A DNA stretch of 64,000 nt from Adenophora triphylla var. japonica (GCA_022495995.1 JAFEMH010000338.1:517001-581000); one strand, 5' to 3'; shown: positions 45,849 to 57,017, counted from the stretch's first letter. Program-made: numbers and translations. The notes: generated by a model not told the origin, from the letters alone.

Positions 45849-46280
45849 GAGAATGAAATTGTAAGTTTTCACTCTCTGCAAGAAACAAATACATTGTATA
45901 TTTGCAATATCTTTATCTAAATGAATGCTTAAGAATATTGTGATATAATTACATGATTTCTGTGCTTGAAAATAAATTTGCAGTCACCAGAAGAGAATGA
46001 AATTGTAAGTTTTCACTCTCTGCAAGAAATAAATACATTGTATATTTGCAATATCTTTATCTAAATGAATGCTTAAGACTATTGTGATATAATTATAGGA
46101 TTTCTATGCTTGAAAAGAAATTTGCAGTCACCAGAAGAGAATGAAATTATAAGTTTTCACTCTCTGCAAGAAATAAATACATTGTATATTTGCAATATCT
46201 TTATCTAAATGAATGCTTAAGACTATTGTGATATAATCACAGGATTTTTATGCTTGAAAAGAAATTTGCAATCACCAGTT
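45849..46280. repeat. three tandem copies of a 144-bp unit
   Basis: Copies start at 45849, 45993 and 46137, each beginning GAGAATGAAATTGTAAG and containing ACATTGTATATTTGCAATATC. They differ at only a few positions, so the triplication is recent. It lies immediately upstream of the RPA-like gene start, where its promoter would be. Confidence 0.93.
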
Positions 46281-47623
46281 ATTCCCAGGGAGAATTCGAA
46301 TAATACCTGAATTGTGTTATTCCTTGCAGATGTGAATATGAAACTAAACACTGGATAATTACATGAGTATTTAAAGTATAAGATAATTAAGAGATTAGTT
46401 CAGTTGAGAATACATGCGGTTGTGTCTTTTGAGAATTTGCTTCTTCAGCTTCTATTAGAATCGAGTTTTTCCTACTTAATGATCAGCCTATACCAGGTAT
46501 ATTGACCTATTATAGTTTTCTAGTTCAAATAGCTATTGCTTCTCAGTGAGTTCTTTTCTTTGAAGTAGAATACATTATAAGTAGTCAATATAATGTTCTT
46601 ATTCTACTGGTACATATACAATGTACATGTGATTATTATATGAGTATATACATTGCACTTAATACTAACTGTTATGTAACTTTAGTCTGTTAAGGAGATA
46701 ATGTAAATACACAATGTACTTTGCAGATGCATAGTTGTGAAGTATCATTCATCTAGTATTGAAAGCAAGGATATTTACTCTTATAATTGTATTATATTGC
46801 ATTAACTTATAACCTTTACCTATTCATATACCTTATGTTATTACCTATGTCTTACAATGAATTACCAGGAGCACAAAGGTCATAAACTCTTCAATTTCTG
46901 GTTGACGTGGATGCTTGAGAGGCTAGAGAAACCAAAAACCTTGCAAGGTGGCACAACCCTAGGCGTTTTCGCCTACTTTCATATACTAGAAGTATGGATT
47001 TTAAAAACCGGTTCAATGACCGGTTCAAAAAGACGGGTTAGTTTGGTTTAAAATTCATGTATCGATTTTTTTAAATTAAAAACAAGACTTTTTATAATAT
47101 TTGGGAGAAACTAATTTCCCCCAAAATTTTCTGTAAAAAGAAAACTAAAAGCCTTCACAAAGGATATAGTTAGCATGTTTTAAATTATGTTGACCAAATA
47201 TAGTATCCATAAAAATTCATAATTTTAATGAATTGATAATAAATTGTCGAATTTGACTATACTTCCTCCTTTTTTTTCAATTTTTTTCTAGTCAAGATAG
47301 TAATCATAGAGAAAATGGAATTTTCATAATAACCGAAAATGCTTCTTATATCATTTGAGACTCAAAATTATTGGTATATCCAAAAAATGGCTTTGTTTAC
47401 GATCATTTGTAAAATAAATCAAAAAATTATGGTCATACATTCGAAGAATTAACCGTTTCACAATTAGTAAGCTGAATTTATTATCATAATCTACATTTTC
47501 AACAAAATACATCCATTTAAAGCATGATCATGAGCAAGTGCATAAATATACCAGATAAGTGGATATAATGAGAGATAAGTGGATATAAGAAGTTATGTTG
47601 TTGAAATTTATCAATCTATATTC
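46281..47623. other. Helitron 5' region and flank, no gene
   Basis: AT-rich with no open coding region of note. The probable Helitron 5' end is near 46990. At 47088-47130 lies an inverse copy of the palindrome-bearing sequence found outside the Helitron 3' end. Confidence 0.4.
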
Positions 47624-48473
47624 TGTTGGACTTTTGGTAGGCTTCTCAAGAACTTAACTAGAATCTTAACAGAAAAAGATAACGGAGATTGGAAACAAAA
47701 GAAATCAAGTCGAGTCTTGTATTTAATACAATCTCCGTAAGAAGTTATTGCCCCGCACAGGTGCTTACGGTTTATATGGCAATCTTCTAGTAAGATAAAA
47801 CGACTTACAAGTAAATGATAGGAGCACTCCAAATCAATTACTCTAACGAACAACACTTTGTTTTGAACTTTGGACTTTGAAGGATTGAATGCAACAATAT
47901 GCAATGATTTGGGTATGTTAATCTATCTTACTAGAGGATAGGAAGGGTAGAAATACAGTATGAGTGAATTGAAATTCGGAGGGAAGTATATAAGGAGAGT
48001 CAAAGGGTTTTGTGGCTTTTCCCTTGAAAAGTCACAACTTTTCGGGTATAACAGCACTTGCACGGCCTTGTCCAATGAACTGCACGGCCGTGCAAGGCAA
48101 TATGCACGGTCGAGTTCAAGGCTCAGCACGGTCGAGTGGCAAGGCAAGGCACGGTGCACGGCCGTGTCCTAGGCACTTGCACGCCCGTGCAGAAGCTTCT
48201 TCAGCCTGCTCGTCAGCCCTTTAGCCACAACAAGTCCAAACCAACTTTGGGACCAACCCAAATCACACTTTGACCCAATATTTAAGTTACAAATCATTTG
48301 TCATTAATTTCTCATTCACACGGAAATGGTTTTGAGACATTAAATGAGTTATATAATCTACAACAAATGTAGATTACCATTTGTAACTAGTTTCGTTAAC
48401 AAATAACGAACTTTCGTTAGAAACCTAAGTCAACGTTAAGTTAAACTTAACTTTCCGTTACCCATTTCCAACA
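47624..48473 (-). repeat. 3' LTR of the copia-type element
   Basis: 850 bp, TGTTGG...CCAACA. The segment 48055-48190 holds six or so copies of GCACGGCCGTGC-like palindromic words. Confidence 0.95.
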
Positions 48474-49191
48474 ATCCCCCACATGAATGACAATTAATGC
48501 ATGAATGCAATTTCGTCCAAAGTTCCGGCGAACTATTATTACATCGGGATAGATAGCTTGTGGCCTTGAATCTTCCCTAGTGAAATATTATCGGATATAC
48601 TAGCCATTTGGTAGCGAGTCGCTTTGAACCAGTGATCGCTCGGATGTATACCAAGACAATAATACTCACATAATAATGCTCTAACAATTGTTGTTCTCAC
48701 GTTTTGTCCATTTCGGCCCTGGACCGTATCTCATTCATAAGCGTTCTTTTAGAGGCGGCCTAATTACCTCTCGCTTATATAGGTGATTCTCACTATAAGG
48801 AGTATCATGCACTACTCCACCCGTAGGTATAGAAATCATTAAAAGTTTTCTCAACTTATCCTTACCATTGCTGCATTTGCTTGTACTTGGATGTTCTGGG
48901 AATGAGTATTCAACATCTCCAGGTTAATAAACCGAGTTGTTGTTTCCAAGTAACTCTACTAGAACTTATAACTTGGTTGTCTCATTGAACCAAGGGCCTG
49001 GGATCTCCATTTCTCAAGGTTGAGTGTCCGCTATAAGTCCTTTTGTTGTGGGTTTTAGACCAATTCCCCTTAACAGTTTATACAGTTGATCTTGATTAAT
49101 ACCTTTGGTAAACGGATCCGCTAAGTTATCACATGGCTTTACATAATCAATAGTGATAACGCCATTCTTGATCAACTGTTTAATGGTATTG

Positions 49192-49222
<31 letters not shown>

Positions 49223-49645
49223 GATGTTCTACACCTTTTCCTATTTCTCATTGTCGTCACAATGCCTTAGGTTATGTAGACACAAACTTATTCCACAAAG
49301 GAATATCTTCCAAGACCATTCAACTTACATAGGAATTGTAATCTTTAATCATAAGTATATCTTCAAGTACACCAAGTACTATGATTATACTATTCCGGTG
49401 ATTGATTACAATTACAATTAGACCTTGAGTCTATCTAGAATGATCAGTCCCTTCGAGTGATCAAATTCTTCTATCGGTCAGTTTCTTCAAGTGGTTATTA
49501 TCTCTGTACTGTTTCGACTTCCCAAGTATTCAGTATCTCTAAGTGGTTTGACCTCCTTAGAGTCTACCTTTCAGGAATCTACTTTACAGAGATTACCTCT
49601 CAAGATTCTACCTTACTAGAGTACACCTCTCAAGAATCTATTTGA
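48474..49645 (-). pseudogene. copia 3' region and RNase H end
   Basis: Minus-strand translation of about 49205-49090 gives RRRHNTIKQLIKNG and IDYVKPCDNLADPFTK, the standard end of copia RNase H. The remaining 600 bp to the LTR is non-coding, as usual before the purine tract. Upstream RNase H is heavily disrupted. Confidence 0.7.
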
Positions 49646-50413
49646 ACTTTCGAAGTACTTTTTCAAGATAATGGGATTTTGATAGGACTATTCCTTCTGA
49701 TGTTCTAGAAATCTTTATTTCTAATATGACATCGGCTAATCCCATATCTTTCATGTCAAAGTTCTTCTTTAACATGTCTTTGGTATCAAATGATTCAGAT
49801 GTTCCTTTAATGTAGACACATTTGTCACATTCATTAATCTTGAATCCATTTGATAACATAGTTCTATCGAACTTCTCATGCCACTAGTTAGTTGCTTGTT
49901 TTAGTCCATATGAATACACAAGTAGATCCAACACGGTTGTGCGACATAGAACGCTCTGTTGTGTCAATTGGGATAATCTTGCATGAATCATAATGTCCTT
50001 TTGACAACTAGCCTGGCTTTATACTTATCAACAGATCCATAGGCTTTATACTTTCTTTTAAGAATCCAATTGCAACCTAATGGTTTGCAACTTGGAGGGA
50101 GATCTACCAATTCCCAAGCATTATGGATTTTGTCTCACTGTTAATAGCCTCTTTCCAGAACGAACTATCCGGACCAGATAACGCTTTCCATAACAGTTGC
50201 TGGTTCGTTTTCCAACATAAATGATAGAAAATCAGGACCAAAAGACTTTTCCACTCTTGCCCTTTTACTACGTCTAGGTCCTTCATCTTCTACTTGAGAT
50301 GGACCGTTTTGTAGTCTAATATTTAAAGGTTTCATCCTTGGCACATCTAGTTTTTGCAACCCAACGGTTCGCATAGGAAGATCAACCATCTTCCAAAATA
50401 GAATAGGATGCAT
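49638..50413 (-). pseudogene. copia reverse transcriptase fragments
   Basis: 49638-49859 encodes FKINECDKCVYIK and FDMKDMGLADVILEIKISR; 50104-50413 encodes the pre-RT region RRSKRARVEKSFGPDF and SSFWKEAINSE. The catalytic box YVDD is missing between them. The order and wording match the intact relative at 60899-62045, so this is the same lineage with deletions. Confidence 0.8.
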
Positions 50414-51665
50414 TATTAACTGTTATCAATTTATTTTCCATCTTAGAGAATTTAGAACCAAAGAATTAGTAACTTTTGTCCTCCAACTACATCTTGGTTC
50501 TTCTTCTTATTAAGAAGACCACCATAGTTTCTATAAATTTCCTATCATTTCAAGGAAATATATTCTCAAAGAATATAACGTGTCTTGCTTAAGTATTTCT
50601 ACTTTAGCCAAATACCCCCACATTTGAGGTATTTATAAAACGGCTTATGAATATTTCATAATTCGTCATCATTGAATATTTCCTTTCTAAGGATCCATTC
50701 TTTTAACTGTTAACAGTTTAACAGTTTCTGTTAATACTAGAAGTTCATATCAATAGAACTTATGTATTTAGCTTGTACCCCCACACTTGAGGTGTACCTC
50801 CACATATCAAATATTTTATGAATATCCTAATTCATATTTAATATTTTCCTTTTATGTGAAGTCATTTAATTGTAATAACCATGTTATCTCCTGACAACAT
50901 AGTCATAACTATGTTCAAGTGAGGTCTCTTCAACCTTGGTCTCTTCAATCATTTTGTTTCGAAGAATACCGTATTGCCAATGGAAACGTAATCCATGGTT
51001 TTGGGTCCTATCTTAACCTCCTTAGGTTTAGATATTTCTACCTTTGCTAGGTATACCCACATAAGATGGAACTTATCAATAAGGAGTTCACCATCTCCTT
51101 TAAAAGTTCTATCTTTCCTTTTTTTTTTCTGTGATTCAATTGATTTGAGTGTGTAAGAAGCATTCGTTTGATAAATAAGTGTTAGCGTCCCAACAATTAT
51201 TTTTCAAACGGTACTACATACTAACCACCTCTATCACTACGAAATTCTTAATTGTTAATTAAGATGAATCACAAACCTTATTGTTTACTTAAAACTTTAA
51301 GGTTTTACTTTTACTTTTCCAAAAGATGAACTTTGCATTATCAAATGCAATCATAAATAGAAGTAATGAACTATCTATTTACTATCTCTGGTTTGAACTG
51401 ATTTCTACAAAAGAAATCACAATTGATTTACGAATCAAACTTCATCTTAGGTAGTAATTTTAAATTAACTCGTCGACTTAGTGAATTTAAATTTACACGA
51501 CCTAATTGAACACGTCATAACAATTGGAACACTTCAAACCAAGTAAATAAAATTTGAAATTTTATTCTTCGCACTTAGGCGGATAAAACATTTACAATTC
51601 AAGTTAAGGAGTCCTTCAACAAGGTACCCTTTACTAACACAATAACCACATTTGGTCAGTTCAAA
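50414..51665 (-). pseudogene. remnant interior (integrase region), unreadable
   Basis: Lies where integrase and protease should be. No DDE or DTG motif is readable in any frame. Repeated paragraphs such as CCCCCACATTTGAGGTAT and CCCCCACACTTGAGGTGT (about 50617, 50776) suggest internal duplication and decay. Confidence 0.45.
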
Positions 51666-51667
51666 AC

Positions 51668-52405
51668 TTATCCCGATAGACTAAGTTGCTCGAAGTTCAA
51701 TGGAACATTTCTATCTTCATTCACATTGGCTTGAAGAGGGTTTCCACCTTGGTTGTTGATTCTAGGATGTCGACATTCCCTAGCCATATGCCCGGGTTTG
51801 CCGCAATTAAAACAACTACCTTTAACCTTCTTGGCGGTCCTCTTCACTTTCCCGGTGTTCTTTCTCTTGTTTCCGGTACTTCTTTCCACCAAGTTCACTT
51901 GCGGTCTTTTAGTCACAATACACATAGTATTGTGCATCTCGAGAAAGTCCCAAAGTTCTCTCGCAGTCTTTATGCCACAACACACTTTGTATTGTGCATA
52001 ATCCAAGCCATTAAGAATATAATTGCGACACAAGAAATCGCTGTGATTCCATGTATCCAAATCATTCTTTGCTTTGGATTCATCCTCGTCGGATATCAAT
52101 GGTGGATATTCCCAAAGAAAATGCACCAATTTTAATGTTGTCAAATAGACCAACATTTTCTGTTGCCACCTCTTAAAGTTCATCCCGGTAAGAATACCCG
52201 GTCTTTCCGCATGTACGAACACATGAGACGGAGGGAGAGCATTAAGAGGTGCAACCCTTGAGGTTTCACCAGAAGGAGGTTTCTTACCATGAACCGAGTG
52301 AGATAGTATAGTAGCGCGTGCAACATGGTTGAATGTAGCGTCACCTTGAGAAGGAGGCGTAACATTCCCTTGATTGGATGAGGAGACGTCTTTTTCATTT
52401 GCCAT
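51668..52405 (-). CDS. copia gag, internally shortened
   Basis: 245 codons starting MANEKDVSSSNQG. The gag core has [19 protein letters not shown] and FLCRNYILNGLDYAQY, then jumps from FLEMHNT directly to a basic region and a zinc knuckle CFNCGKPGHMARECRH. About 100 residues of the gag core present in the relative at 58828 are absent, although the frame stays open. It could give a truncated particle protein; more likely it is a deletion derivative. Confidence 0.85.
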   Translation of the reverse strand: MANEKDVSSSNQGNVTPPSQGDATFNHVARATILSHSVHGKKPPSGETSRVAPLNALPPSHVFVHAERPGILTGMNFKRWQQKMLVYLTTLKLVHFLWEYPPLISDEDESKAKNDLDTWNHSDFLCRNYILNGLDYAQYKVCCGIKTARELWDFLEMHNTMCIVTKRPQVNLVERSTGNKRKNTGKVKRTAKKVKGSCFNCGKPGHMARECRHPRINNQGGNPLQANVNEDRNVPLNFEQLSLSG

Positions 52406-52446
52406 CTCTTGAAGATCTTGAAGAAGCGCAAATAACTTCTTACGAT

Positions 52447-53298
52447 TGTTGGACTTTTGGTAGGCTTCTCAAGAACTTAACTAGAATCTTAACAGAAAAA
52501 GATAACGGAGATTGGAAACAAAAGAAATCAAGTCGAGTCTTGTATTTAATACAATCTCCGTAAGAAGTTATTGCCCCGCACAGGTGCTTACGGTTTATAT
52601 GGCAATCTTCTAGTAAGATAAAACGACTTACAAGTAAATGATAGGAGCACTCAAAATCAATTACTCTAACGAACAACACTTTGTTTTGAACTTTGGACTT
52701 TGAAGGATTGAATGCAACAATATGCAATGATTTGGGTATGTTAATCTATCTTACTAGAGGGTAGGAAGGGTAGAAATACAGTATGAGTGAATTGAAATTC
52801 GGAGGGAAGTATATAAGGAGAGTCAAAGGGTTTTGTGGCTTTTCCCTTGAAAAGTCACAACTTTTTGGGTATAACAGCACTTGCACAGCCGTGTCCAATG
52901 AACTGCACGGCCGTACAAGGCAATATGCACGGTCGAGTTCAAGGCTCAGCACGGTCGAGTGGCAAGGCAAGGCACGGTGCACGGCCGTGTCCTAGGCACT
53001 TGCACGGCCGTGCAGAAGCTTCTTTAGCCTCGCTTCGTCGACCCTTTAGCCACAACAAGTCCAAACCAATTTTGGGACCAACCCAAATCACACTTTGACC
53101 CAATATTTAAGTTACAAATCATTTGTCATTAATTTCTCATTCACACGGAAATGGTTTTGAGACATTAAATGAGTTATATAATCTACAACAAATGTAGATT
53201 ACCATTTGTAACTAGTTTCGTTAACAAATAACGAACTTTCGTTAGAAACCTAGGTCAACGTTAAGTTAAACTTAACTTTCCGTTACCCATTTCCAACA
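52447..53298 (-). repeat. 5' LTR of the copia-type element
   Basis: 852 bp, nearly identical to 47624-48473. The same GCACGGCCGTGC-type words are at 52878-53015. No standard TGGTATCAGAGC primer site follows it; the interior begins ATCGTAAGAAG (minus strand). Confidence 0.95.
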
Positions 53299-53313
53299 TA
53301 TTCCAAATAAATA

Positions 53314-53546
53314 CTCCCTCCGTCTCTAAATGTTTGTCTCATTTGACTTTTTTGTTAAACTTTGATCACAAATTTATGAGAGATTAATCATGTTCATGAA
53401 ATTCTAAAAGTTGTTGTTGATAATATTATTAATGGTGAATCAATAGGAATTTTTAGAATTTCATGAATATAATTAAATTGTCATATATTTGTGGTCAAAG
53501 TTCAACTAAAAAGTCAAATGAAACAAATATTTAGGGACGGAGGGAG
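53314..53546. mobile_element. Stowaway-type MITE (S5)
   Basis: CTCCCTCCGTCTC...GGGACGGAGGGAG with TA flanks, long inner inverted arms (CATTTGACTTTTTTGTT and its near inverse). It starts 10 bp after the copia target duplication. Confidence 0.9.
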
Positions 53547-53674
53547 TATTTAAAAACAATTAATAATTAATATTGATTTTTCGGAGGAATAGTTAGTAAA
53601 CTAAAGTTTTTAGAAATCAGATTCAACTCAACTCGATTATTTTCTAATCAAATGCATGAAATGCTTATTCGGTG

Positions 53675-54203
53675 TAGACATGTTCAAACGGTTCCGGTTT
53701 CAATTTCCGATTTCGAAACCGCCGGTTCTCGGTTCCCAAATAGCCGGAACCGTATTCGAACCATATTAATCCGGTTCCCGGTTCTCGGTTCTTTTCGCCG
53801 GTTCTGGTTCCGGTTCCAACGGTTCCACCGGTTCCATCACCATCTAACTTTTTTTTTTTAAATCCAAGCCTCTTAAGATAATAAAGACGCTAACTAATCT
53901 ATTTTTTTTTTAAATCCAAACCTCTTAAGATAGTAAAGACACTACACTACAAGTACAAATACTAAATAAATGCTAAATATTACATTTAACTTACCTTGAT
54001 CAATCGCCGGTTCCCAGTTCCGCCGGTTCCCAGTTTCGCCGGTTCCTCGGTTCCCAATATGGTGGATTCGTATTCGAACCATTTCAATCCGGTTCCTGGT
54101 TACGTTCGGTTTCCGGTTCCAGCGATTCCCGGTTCTCGCCGGTTCCCGGTTCCGGTTCTACCCGCCGGTTTCGTCGGTTTCCGTTTCTATTTGGACATGT
54201 CTA
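53675..54203. mobile_element. hAT-type MITE related to the 27 kb hAT element
   Basis: Ends TAGACATGTTCAAACGG and, inward from the right, TAGACATGTCCAAAT, matching the hAT element at 27240. The interior is packed with CCGGTTCC words. Flanks ATTCGGTG and ATCCGATG match at six of eight bases, a degraded 8-bp target duplication. No transposase. Confidence 0.85.
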
Positions 54204-54270
54204 ATCCGATGTACTTCTTAGTCTTTAATGTATTTTTAACTATTCATTTTCTTTGCTTAAAAAAAAAATA

Positions 54271-54501
54271 CTCATCCGTCTCGATTTAAAGTTTTTAGTT
54301 TGACTTGTCATGAAAATTAAAAAAAAAAGTAAATGTTATAAGTATGAAAAGTAAAATAGGAGAAAGAAAGTAAGTAGAGAATTTTTGTTGTGAGAATAAC
54401 AAGTGGGTCACATTATCTATTTTAGATAATAAAGCAACTCAAAAACTTAAAATGAGGCAGAATAAAAAGGAAATAAAAACCTTAAACGCGGACAGAGGGA
54501 T
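54271..54501. mobile_element. Stowaway-type MITE (S6), diverged
   Basis: CTCATCCGTCTCGATTTAAAG at the left and a matching inverse GCGGACAGAGGGA at the right; TA flanks at the left, TTA at the right. Confidence 0.7.
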
Positions 54502-54522
54502 TATTAATTTTCTAAATATGTA

Positions 54523-54811
54523 CTCCCTCCGTCCCGGTAGAAGCGTCACCCTTTTAGGGGTGGCGCGCAAATTAAGGAAAAATATGGGAAGAAAAAATGT
54601 TGTGAGTGTAATTTAAAAATAGGAGAGAGAATTAGTGGAAGAAATAGTGAATTTTAAAAGTGTTGTGAGTGTAGAGGAGAGAGAATTAGTGGAGGGAATA
54701 GTGGATGGGATAATAAAATATTAATAAAAGTTTCCTTTTTAGGAAAGGGTGACGCTATAAACGGGACGCCATTTTGGGTAAAAAGTGACGCTTCGGCCGG
54801 GACGGAGGGAG
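54523..54811. mobile_element. Stowaway-type MITE (S7)
   Basis: CTCCCTCCGTCCCGGTAGAAG...GGCCGGGACGGAGGGAG with TA flanks. The subterminal GTCACCCTTTT word and its inverse occur twice at the right end. Confidence 0.9.
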
Positions 54812-54919
54812 TATAGTAGAGTTGACATCCACTAATAATTAAAACTAGTCTAACACCCGTATGTTAAACGCACGACAAAAAAACTTCAACAAATAATAGA
54901 AACTAAATAAAAATAGTTA

Positions 54920-55027
54920 CTCCCACCGTCTCAAAATAAATGTTCAAAACTTTTTCAAAATTGCACTTGGTTAAGTTAAGAGTAAATTTGAAATTTTTTT
55001 GAACATTAATTTTGAGACAGAGAGAAT
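54920..55027. mobile_element. short Stowaway-type MITE (S8)
   Basis: CTCCCACCGTCTCAAAATAAATGTTC and its near inverse 108 bp apart, with TA flanks. Confidence 0.75.
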
Positions 55028-55719
55028 TAAATTTGAGATAAATAGAGTATATTTTTCTTTGAAACATTTGTTATGGGATATAGGCCATAGGGCATAGTTT
55101 ATTTTCCCCCGTTACATCCGAAAATTCAAACTTTTCCAAAAGATTGTCCTGCTCGACGAAAGTTCAATATTTCAAAATGAAAAGTTTTTTTAATTCTTTA
55201 TTTGTGGGCCCCTAAACTATTATCTACTAACTATTTTATATCCCACTTTTCTTTCCTACCAACCTATCTATCCTCACAACGCATTATCTTTTTCAACTTT
55301 TTCTTAATTCTTAAATTGCTTTAATTTTTGAACTTTAAAATAGTACATTGAAAGTACAATTTGTCAATTGAATTATCTCTTCACATTTTTCAAACATTTT
55401 CACAAAGACCAGGATCAAGTAGACTCATAAAAGATGGTCAAGATTCAATTTAAATAACCAAAAAATAATCATTAACGTTTATTTCAAGACAGATGGATGT
55501 TTTGTAGCCTTGTAGATCCCACTTGCATGTAAGCCGGTGATAGGTTCCAATTAATGTGTTTGAGATTGTTTTATTTTCTTGTGATTTTATAAGAAAATTG
55601 TTGTGCCCATATATAAATGAATTATAGTAACGTTTTCAACCTAAAAAGATAAAAGATGATTAAATTCCATTTATATTTTAAAAATATAATAGCAAAAATA
55701 TAATCTATGTTTTGAAATA

Positions 55720-56005
55720 CTCCCTCCGTCCCACCCGACTTAGAACAGTTTGTTATTTTGGGAGTCCCACTCGAATTAAGACGTCTCAAAATGATAAATT
55801 TATATTATTTTTATATTTAATGAGACTCACTTGTCATACTTATAAAACACAATCTCCTTACTATTTCTCCCACCCATTTTCTCTCTTATTTTACTTTTCA
55901 TACTCATAATACCTCCTCCACTCATTCTTTATTCTCTTATTATATTAATATTTTCTAATTTCCATATCGGAAGAGAAAATCATAAGTTGAATGGGACGAA
56001 GATAG
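55720..56005. mobile_element. Stowaway-type MITE (S9)
   Basis: CTCCCTCCGTCCCACCCGACT at the left; right end AATGGGACGAAGATAG more diverged; TA on both sides. Confidence 0.75.
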
Positions 56006-56256
56006 TATTGTCATAAGATTTTATTATTGCCTTAGAATAAAAATTACTTTTTATGCTTCGCAATAAGTGTTATATAACACATTCATAAACTAAGATAATA
56101 GTCTTTGCAAAAAGAAAAAAAAATTAGTGCAATTTACAATACAACGATATAAAAACAAAAAGTACACCTTCTTTAAAATAATTGTCAAACTAACAACACT
56201 TGATATATTATAGGACGAAGAAAATATTCTAAGATAATATCCTATAAGAAAGTATT

Positions 56257-56352
56257 ACTCCCTCCCTCCGTTCTAAAATAAATATTTAATTTTTTGAAAA
56301 AAATTCTTGAAAAAAAATAAATTTTAAAAAATATTATTTATTTTGAGACATG
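56257..56352. mobile_element. short Stowaway-type MITE (S10), probable
   Basis: CTCCCTCCCTCCGTTCTAAA at the left and TATTTTGAGACATGAAA at the right; the right end has lost the final motif. Confidence 0.5.
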
Positions 56353-56415
56353 AAATATATACAAATTGAGAACATAATTCTTATGTTATTCTTTAGTTTT
56401 AAAAAAATACATATA

Positions 56416-56688
56416 CTCCCCCCTCCATTCTATTTGAAATTTCACTATTATAATTAAACAAAAAATTAAGAATATAATATTAATTTTAAAAGGTATTGTG
56501 AGTGAGAAATGGATTATGTGGACAATAAGTGAGTGAGATTTATAAGTGAATTTCACAATTTAAATATGCAAATACGAGTAGACATAAAAGTATTATAATA
56601 ATTTTTTTTTTATTTATATAAAGATGAAATTTCAAGAGAACCATTTGGATAATTAGTAAAGTTTCTAATGTGAAATGTGGCAGAGGAG
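56416..56688. mobile_element. Stowaway-type MITE (S11), diverged
   Basis: CTCCCCCCTCCATTCTATTTG at the left, with TGAAATTTCA arms repeated near both ends and GGCAGAGGAG at the right before TA. Confidence 0.5.
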
Positions 56689-57017
56689 TAAATATTTTAA
56701 AATAAAATTAAATACTAATGTTACATTTAAAAAAAAAAAAAACAGGGCGGGGCGTCATTGTGGTTGTGGGGAGGAGACTTATGTGGTGTGAAGGGAAGAT
56801 GGAGGGTCTAATGTTTTTCTTTTCTTAAAATTTGACATGGGGAAAGGCAAGTTATTATGGTGGAAGGAAGTCAAGTGGTTAAAACCATAATTTATGGCTC
56901 AGATACAATGGTTAATGACTGTTTCATTCAATGAGCATAGATGTGATTCTAGAAAGTTCTAAATTTTGGCGGGAAAATTTTGTGATAAAATCACTTCAGC
57001 CTTTATATATATAGATT

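Larger units (their letters stand above)
34580..46990 (-). mobile_element. Helitron (rolling-circle transposon) with Rep-helicase and RPA genes
   Basis: The 3' end is clear on the minus strand: a GTACGAAGCAC hairpin within CCCGTACGAAGCACGGG (34591-34607), then about 10 nt, then CTAG followed by host T (plus: A then CTAG at 34580-34583). Helitrons insert between A and T and end in CTRR after such a hairpin. Genes for Rep-helicase and RPA1-like protein lie on the same strand. The 5' end is not certain. TCTAGTATATGAAAG on the minus strand, starting at 46990, looks right, but the flanking base is not the expected one. Confidence 0.85.
47624..53298 (-). mobile_element. copia-type LTR retrotransposon with both LTRs, internally deleted
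   Basis: Two LTRs (47624-48473 and 52447-53298) differ at roughly a dozen positions by eye. The 5-bp target duplication TATTC is exact (47619-47623, 53299-53303). A purine tract TGTGGGGGAT on the minus strand adjoins the left LTR, giving the minus orientation. The interior keeps gag, fragments of RT and the end of RNase H, but integrase is not readable. The high LTR identity means a recent insertion of an already defective element, moved by proteins of relatives such as the one at 57603. Confidence 0.95.
54845..57017 (-). mobile_element. non-autonomous Helitron
   Basis: The minus strand starts TCTATATATATAAAGGCTGA at 57017, with TTTCCCGCCAAAATTT shortly after; both are common in plant Helitron 5' ends. 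It ends GTTAGACTAG at 54845, preceded by a degenerate hairpin (ACGGGT/ACGCAC). Flanks are A on the left and T on the right (plus strand), as Helitron insertion requires. No Rep gene. Four MITEs are nested inside. Confidence 0.72.

Noticed and set aside
46980..46990. Helitron 5' end at TCTAGTATATGAAAG (minus strand)
   Set aside because: Kept only as a candidate boundary; the neighbouring base is not the expected one, so it is not reported as a firm feature.
48055..48190. CRISPR-like array of short GCACGGCCGTG repeats
   Set aside because: Spacing is irregular, units are palindromic and lie in a plant LTR; no cas genes.
47923..48224. Small frames in the LTR, repeated at 52746-53098
   Set aside because: They occur twice only because the LTRs are duplicates; no coding signature.
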